From an uncultured Butyricicoccus sp. (GTDB taxonomy: Bacteria > Bacillota > Clostridia > Oscillospirales > Butyricicoccaceae): a stretch of 8,295 bases of DNA. Positions 4,454 to 8,295 of this stretch are shown piece by piece. A program made the translations under genes and the position numbers. Under the pieces are notes generated by a model that did no database searches, was not told the DNA's origin, and saw nothing but the letters and a program-made list of their open reading frames with translations. The stretch spans positions 1-8,295 of the forward strand of contig CAUEJN010000049.1 of the NCBI GenBank assembly GCA_959018045.1, written 5' to 3'. How positions within the stretch are numbered: position 1 is the first letter of the stretch; every line of letters begins with the position of its first letter.

Positions 4454-6055
4454 TTAGTCGTCGCCGCAGTACTTGTGCAGGGTCTGACGGACAGCGCCCG
4501 GGCCTGCGATCAGTTCGCGGAAATACTCGGTGACCTTTTCGGCCACACCAACCTCGTACAGGTTGACGCCGAAAATGGGCTTGGAGGACAGAATCGGATA
4601 GAGCTGTGTCTCGGTGACCTTTTCGGTGCCCAGCTTGATGCCTTCCAGATGCTTTTGCAGCATTTTCAGGTTGGGATCGGGGCTGAGTTCAAAGGCTTCG
4701 CCCTTGTCATCTACGCCGATCAGGTAGCGCAGCCAGCCGGCCAGTGCCAGCGGCAGGTACTTGAGCTTGCAGACGCGATACTTGGGCAGGGTGGAATCGT
4801 AGTAGCCTTCCAGCGTGACACCGAAACGGGTTGCCAGCTTTTGCGAGGTATCGGTTGCGATACGCTGCGGGGTGTCAGGCATGAAGGGGTTGGGATAGCG
4901 TACAGCCAGTGCCTCGTGCAGATACTCGTGCGGGTCGAGAACACCGGGGTCGGAAACCATGGGCATTGCCTCGATCTCGCTCATGCGGGTGATGAGGTTA
5001 ACAAGGTCCTTGTCCTGCATCTCGTCGCTGATCTTGGTGTAACCCAGCAGGCAGCCGTAAACTGCGAGGGTGGTGTCGTTGGGGTTTAAGCAGGTGCAGG
5101 CCTTCATCATTGCGGTCTTGAGCACGATGTCGCTGCGGGTGAAGATCACGCCGAGCTGTTCAAGCGGCGGATGACCAACCGGGAAGTTGTCCTCGATTAA
5201 GAGGTACTGCGGCTGTTCGGTGTTGACAAAGGGTGCATAGATGGTACCCTTGGTGGTGGTGCAAGGGGTCATACCTTCCAGACCGTCGGCAGCTAGATGC
5301 TCTGCGATCTTAGGGTCGGGATGGGGCGTGATCTTGTCGATCATGGTGATCGGGAATGCAACCTGCTCGGACAGGTAGGACAGCTCTGCGTCGTCAATGA
5401 GACCTGCTGCCTTCCAGGCATAGGCAATTTCCATCATCGACCAGCGCAGACGCATGCTGTTGTTCTGGCAGTTATCCATCGATACCAGTGCGATGGGCTT
5501 GCCGCAGGTGTGCATACGATGCAGGCACAGCGAGAGCACGCGGCCGATCAGGCTCCGGGTGTCCTTGGGGCCGTGTTCCATGTCGTGTGCGACGTCAGGG
5601 TAGAGGGTCTTATCGTTGTCGCGCAGCGGATAAGCCTTCTCGGTGATGGTGAAAGAAACCATCTGTAAGGAAGGAGCGGCAAAGATTTCAGCGACACGGT
5701 CGTAGTCGGTACCGAGGGTCAGCGCCTCAGCGATCGAGCCGACGACTTCCTTCTTCAGGCGGCCGTCTGCGTACAGGGTTACAGCAAGCGACAGGTTGTC
5801 GTGTGCGCGATAGCAAGCGTCGATGAGCTCCTCGTCATACGCCTCACAGCAGATGATACCGGTGTCGGTCAGACCGGCGGTCAGCAGACGCTGTGCCAGA
5901 ACGGCCGGAAATGCGCGGAACATGCTGCCAGCGCCAAAATGCAGCCAGGTCGGAGCGGCTTTGGTGCGCGCTGCCATTGCGGGAATGTCGTACTGCGGCA
6001 TGCGGTAGCTTTCCCAGGCCAGTTTGTTCTCCAAACTCTCCAGATTTAATTTCAT
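4454..6055 (-). CDS. uxuB: Mannitol dehydrogenase family oxidoreductase, probable fructuronate reductase
   Basis: A 533-residue protein of the long-chain polyol/mannitol dehydrogenase family. It contains HFGAGSMFRAF (39-49, nucleotide-binding start of the Rossmann domain), SMDNCQNNS (192-200), FPITMIDKITPHPD (234-247), YLLIEDNFPVGHPPLE (284-299), the catalytic-region MMKACTCLNPNDTTLA (316-331) and DTSQKLATRF (402-411). Length and these blocks fit Firmicutes UxuB, which interconverts D-fructuronate and D-mannonate with NAD(H) in hexuronate breakdown; substrate assignment is inferred, and mannitol or altronate dehydrogenase activity is possible. K318 and N324 fit catalytic positions, but the position usually His in the family motif is Asp327. 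Start: AAAGGA is 13 nt upstream and GGTGA (6066-6062) 6 nt upstream, so the ribosome site is not ideal. It has its own promoter and terminator; no other uronate genes are adjacent. Confidence 0.82.
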   Translation of the reverse strand: MKLNLESLENKLAWESYRMPQYDIPAMAARTKAAPTWLHFGAGSMFRAFPAVLAQRLLTAGLTDTGIICCEAYDEELIDACYRAHDNLSLAVTLYADGRLKKEVVGSIAEALTLGTDYDRVAEIFAAPSLQMVSFTITEKAYPLRDNDKTLYPDVAHDMEHGPKDTRSLIGRVLSLCLHRMHTCGKPIALVSMDNCQNNSMRLRWSMMEIAYAWKAAGLIDDAELSYLSEQVAFPITMIDKITPHPDPKIAEHLAADGLEGMTPCTTTKGTIYAPFVNTEQPQYLLIEDNFPVGHPPLEQLGVIFTRSDIVLKTAMMKACTCLNPNDTTLAVYGCLLGYTKISDEMQDKDLVNLITRMSEIEAMPMVSDPGVLDPHEYLHEALAVRYPNPFMPDTPQRIATDTSQKLATRFGVTLEGYYDSTLPKYRVCKLKYLPLALAGWLRYLIGVDDKGEAFELSPDPNLKMLQKHLEGIKLGTEKVTETQLYPILSSKPIFGVNLYEVGVAEKVTEYFRELIAGPGAVRQTLHKYCGDD

Positions 6056-6102
6056 ATATTTTCACCAATCCTTTTTGCATATATGATTGTCATGGTACAT
6101 TT

Positions 6103-6131
6103 ATTATAGCAAATATCCCATCTATATGCTA
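6103..6131 (-). promoter_or_regulatory. Extended -10 promoter for the uxuB-like gene
   Basis: Minus-strand TGC-TATAAT (TATAAT at 6108-6103, TG at 6111-6110) is a perfect extended -10. The -35 region at 17 bp (6131-6126, TAGCAT) is poor, as is common with extended -10 promoters or those needing an activator. Predicted leader is about 40 nt. Confidence 0.65.
6108..6130. promoter_or_regulatory. 23-bp imperfect palindrome, candidate operator of uxuB
   Basis: On the plus strand AGCAAATA (6108-6115) and TATATGCT (6123-6130) match as reverse complements at 7 of 8 positions around a 7-bp spacer. It fills the space between the -10 and the -35 region of the minus-strand promoter, where a sugar-responsive repressor would block transcription. 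Which regulator family would bind is unknown. Confidence 0.4.
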
Positions 6132-6150
6132 GTGGGTTTTGTGCATTTCG

Positions 6151-6188
6151 GCAAAAAAATCTGGTTCATCGCAAAAAAACAGATGAAC
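6151..6188. repeat. Two phased A-tracts and a short inverted repeat
   Basis: GCAAAAAAA occurs at 6151-6159 and again at 6171-6179, exactly 20 bp apart (about two helical turns), which favours bent DNA. Overlapping it, GTTCATC (6164-6170) and GATGAAC (6182-6188) form a perfect 7-bp inverted repeat around the second A-tract. It lies between the two divergent promoters of uxuB and the ABC-F gene. It may be a protein-binding or curvature element; no function is proven. Confidence 0.4.
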
Positions 6189-6232
6189 TTTTGGGTAAAT
6201 TCCGGGACAGAGGCGGGAATGAGGGTTTTGCA

Positions 6233-6261
6233 TTCAAATTTTAACCGGGCTGTGGTATAAT
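6233..6261 (+). promoter_or_regulatory. SigA-type promoter for the ABC-F gene
   Basis: TTCAAA (6233-6238) and TATAAT (6256-6261), spacer 17 bp, with TGG immediately before the -10 giving an extended -10. The start near 6268 leaves a leader of about 20 nt, so there is no room for the long regulatory leader often seen before antibiotic-resistance ABC-F genes. Confidence 0.75.
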
Positions 6262-6287
6262 GAGCGTGCACGGAAAGGAGTTGTACT

Positions 6288-8081
6288 ATGCTTTTAGCAG
6301 CCGAGCATATTGAAAAAAATTACGGGATGAAGCGCCTGATCCGGGACGCCTCCCTTTATCTGGATACCGGGGACAAGGTGGGTATCATTGGCATCAACGG
6401 TACGGGAAAATCCACTCTGCTGCGCGTCCTGGCGCGTGCGGAGGAGCCGGACAGCGGTACGGTGCAGGTATTTCCCAATGTACAGGTGTCGTACATGCCG
6501 CAGAACCCGGACATGGACGCGGACGCAACTGTTTTGGAGCAGGTATTCCGCGATCTGCCGAGCGAATACCGCACGGTCGCTGAATATGAAGCACGCACCA
6601 TGCTGACCCGTTTGGGACTGAATGACCACGACCAGAAGATCGGCACGCTGTCCGGTGGTCAGCGCAAGCGCGTAGCACTGGCATCTGCGCTCATTCATCC
6701 GTCCGATTTATTGATCTTGGACGAGCCGACCAACCATCTGGATATGGAGATGGCGGCATGGCTGGAAGATTACCTCATGCGCTTTCACGGCGGTCTGATT
6801 CTGATTACCCATGACCGTTATTTCCTCGACCGCGTGGTCAATCGCATTGTCGAGCTGGAGGACGGCGTGCTGTACAGCTATGAGGCCAACTATGCGCGTT
6901 ATCTGGAGCTCAAGGCCGAGCGGCTGGAGATGGAGCAGGCAGGCGAGCGCAAGCGGCAGACCATTCTGCGCCGGGAATACCAGTGGATTATGCGCGGCGC
7001 ACGCGCACGCGGCACTAAGAGCCGTGACCGCATCGAGCGCTATGAGACGCTGCGCGATCAGGACGCGCCGGTCGAGCGCGAGCGGGTGCAGATGTCCGCA
7101 CTTTCCGGACGACTGGGACGCAAGACCATCGAACTGGATCACGTCACCAAAGCCTACGGCGACCAGACGGTGATCTCGGACTTTTCTTACATCCTGTCCC
7201 GCGATGACCGCATCGGCGTGGTCGGTGTCAACGGTGCGGGTAAGACGACCCTGTTAAACCTCATCGCCGGACGTGTCCAGCCGAACAGCGGTACGGTGGA
7301 AACCGGTCAGACCGTCCGTCTGGGCGTATTCTCGCAGGAGGGACGCGAACTTGACCCGAATGCAAGGGTCATCGACTGGATTCGCGATATCTCCAACCGC
7401 ATCGAGACCCCGGAAGGTACGTTCACAGCTTCGCAGATGCTGGAAAAGTTCCTGTTTTCGGGTGACTTACAGCACCAGTTCATCGGTAAGCTGTCAGGCG
7501 GTGAAAAGCGCCGTCTGTATCTGCTGTCGGTGCTGATGGAAGCACCCAATGTCCTGCTGCTCGACGAGCCGACCAACGATCTGGACGTAGAAACGCTGAC
7601 CATTTTGGAAGACTACCTGGAAACTTTCCCGGGCATCGTGCTCGCGGTGTCCCATGACCGCTATTTTTTGGACAAGATTGCCCATTCGATCTTCGAGGTC
7701 TGCCGCGGCGGCGAGGTGCGCCAATATACCGGCAACTTCTCCGATTATCTGGACAAGCGCGTCCCGGCGGAAAAAGCCGAGCGGGTCAAGACCGAAAAGA
7801 CTGAGAAGGCGCAGAAACCGGCAAACAAACCGCAAAAGCTCAAGTTCTCGTTCAACGAGCAGCGTGAGTTCGACCACATCGACGAGGAACTCGAGCAGCT
7901 GGCCGCAAAGATCGAGACTTGTGAGCAAAAAATCGCGGGTGCGTCCGACGATTACGTCAAATTGCAGGAATTGCTCGCGCAGAAGGAAGAGCTGGAGCGC
8001 CAGCAGGAATATAAAATGGAGCGCTGGGTCTATTTGAACGAGATGGCGGAAAAGATCGCGGCACAGAACGAAAAAGCGTAA
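6288..8081 (+). CDS. uup: ABC-F family ATPase, Uup-like
   Basis: A 597-residue soluble protein with two ABC ATPase domains and no membrane segment. Domain 1: Walker A GINGTGKS (35-42), signature LSGGQ (121-125), Walker B/catalytic Glu LLILDE (141-146) with PTNHLD, switch His175. The inter-domain linker (about 190-275) carries EYQWIMRGARARGTKSRDRIERY, a hallmark of the Uup branch. Domain 2: Walker A GVNGAGKT (313-320), LSGGE (402-406), LLLLDEPTNDLD (422-433), His456. A basic link (about 491-520) leads to a C-terminal coiled coil (about 525-597). ABC-F proteins bind the ribosome E site and adjust translation; Uup has been tied to ribosome assembly, stalled ribosome rescue and transposon excision in other bacteria. 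All catalytic residues are intact. Resistance function is unlikely given the Uup-type linker and short leader (inferred). AAAGGAG (6274-6280) is 7 nt from the ATG. The next gene starts 23 nt after the stop. Confidence 0.9.
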   Translation: MLLAAEHIEKNYGMKRLIRDASLYLDTGDKVGIIGINGTGKSTLLRVLARAEEPDSGTVQVFPNVQVSYMPQNPDMDADATVLEQVFRDLPSEYRTVAEYEARTMLTRLGLNDHDQKIGTLSGGQRKRVALASALIHPSDLLILDEPTNHLDMEMAAWLEDYLMRFHGGLILITHDRYFLDRVVNRIVELEDGVLYSYEANYARYLELKAERLEMEQAGERKRQTILRREYQWIMRGARARGTKSRDRIERYETLRDQDAPVERERVQMSALSGRLGRKTIELDHVTKAYGDQTVISDFSYILSRDDRIGVVGVNGAGKTTLLNLIAGRVQPNSGTVETGQTVRLGVFSQEGRELDPNARVIDWIRDISNRIETPEGTFTASQMLEKFLFSGDLQHQFIGKLSGGEKRRLYLLSVLMEAPNVLLLDEPTNDLDVETLTILEDYLETFPGIVLAVSHDRYFLDKIAHSIFEVCRGGEVRQYTGNFSDYLDKRVPAEKAERVKTEKTEKAQKPANKPQKLKFSFNEQREFDHIDEELEQLAAKIETCEQKIAGASDDYVKLQELLAQKEELERQQEYKMERWVYLNEMAEKIAAQNEKA

Positions 8082-8104
8082 ACGAGAGGGGGAGAGTAGG
8101 GTTT

Positions 8105-8295
8105 ATGAAAAAATGGTACGATGAGGAATATGTGTTCACGGTGGAAGTCACAGACTTTCTGCGTGGCACACAGACCGAGCACTATTGCCGTAACGGAGAG
8201 GAAATTGGTGATCGGTATACCTGTACGTATGGCTGTCCGGTCAATGCAGACGGACAGGGAATTTGCTCTAAGACCATGCTGATGCTGTTTCCCCT
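8105..8295 (+). CDS. TIGR04076-like small protein (3' end off window)
   Basis: 63 codons are visible from ATG 8105 and the frame is still open at the right edge. The protein starts MKKWYDEEYVFTVEVTDFLRG, then HYCRNGEEIGDRYTCTYGCP (30-49) and GICSKTMLMLFP (about 53-64). The pattern of an N-terminal beta-strand, then C-x-x-G and scattered Cys (C32, C44, C48, C56), resembles the TIGR04076 family of small Cys-containing proteins of unknown function (matched from memory). A G-rich stretch AGGGGGAG (8087-8094) precedes the ATG by 10 nt. The 23-nt gap after the ABC-F stop, with no terminator, suggests co-transcription. Confidence 0.7.
   Translation, partial: MKKWYDEEYVFTVEVTDFLRGTQTEHYCRNGEEIGDRYTCTYGCPVNADGQGICSKTMLMLFP

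Noticed and set aside
4475..5089. 204-codon plus-strand frame antisense to the uxuB-like gene
   Set aside because: Typical reverse-strand shadow of a GC-rich gene; no start signals and no motif.
6056..6287. Riboswitch or antibiotic-responsive leader before the ABC-F gene
   Set aside because: The predicted transcription start leaves only about 20 nt of leader, too short for such an element.
1..8295. CRISPR array, tRNA, insertion sequence or prophage
   Set aside because: I saw no regularly spaced repeats, cloverleaf-type sequence, transposase motif or phage structural gene.

Overview
The window looks like chromosomal DNA of a fairly GC-rich Firmicute, most likely a gut-type Clostridia such as the Oscillospirales (Butyricicoccus/Agathobaculum-like). 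This is inferred from strong AAAGGAG/GGGAGG ribosome binding sites, AT-rich SigA-type promoters between GC-rich genes, short GC-rich terminators with T-runs, and gene families common there. No species can be named from the sequence alone. There is no tRNA, rRNA, insertion sequence, CRISPR array or phage module.

Layout. (1) Positions 1-685, minus strand: yqeC-type P-loop protein linked to selenium-dependent molybdenum hydroxylases, with its C-terminal end cut by the left edge. (2) Divergent from it, positions 765-2541, plus strand: a two-gene unit of a membrane-anchored GH19/lysozyme-like protein and an EamA/DMT transporter, ending in a strong terminator. (3) Positions 2580-2918, minus strand: an acidic 112-residue protein of unknown function. 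It has a perfect-consensus promoter and a leader containing a terminator-like hairpin. (4) Positions 3067-3778, minus strand: a three-TM membrane protein followed by a small zinc-ribbon protein, probably one operon. (5) Divergent from that, positions 3886-4395, plus strand: a macrodomain ADP-ribose hydrolase. Its promoter shares the -35 box of the minus-strand operon. (6) Positions 4454-6055, minus strand: a mannitol-dehydrogenase-family oxidoreductase, best matched to fructuronate reductase (UxuB). (7) Positions 6288-8081, plus strand: an Uup-like ABC-F ATPase, followed at 8105 by the start of a small Cys-containing protein resembling the TIGR04076 family and cut by the right edge.

The genes do not form one pathway. 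The window is a run of short transcription units separated by well-defined divergent promoter regions and bidirectional terminators. The most interesting signals are regulatory: a 25-bp inverted repeat on the -10 box at the yqeC/GH19 divergence, the shared -35 box at the macrodomain/membrane-protein divergence, a possible attenuator before the 112-residue protein, and a palindrome plus repeated A-tracts between uxuB and the ABC-F gene. No clearly new multi-gene system is visible. The best candidate for an unstudied functional group is the macrodomain gene divergently coupled to the membrane protein/zinc-ribbon pair.
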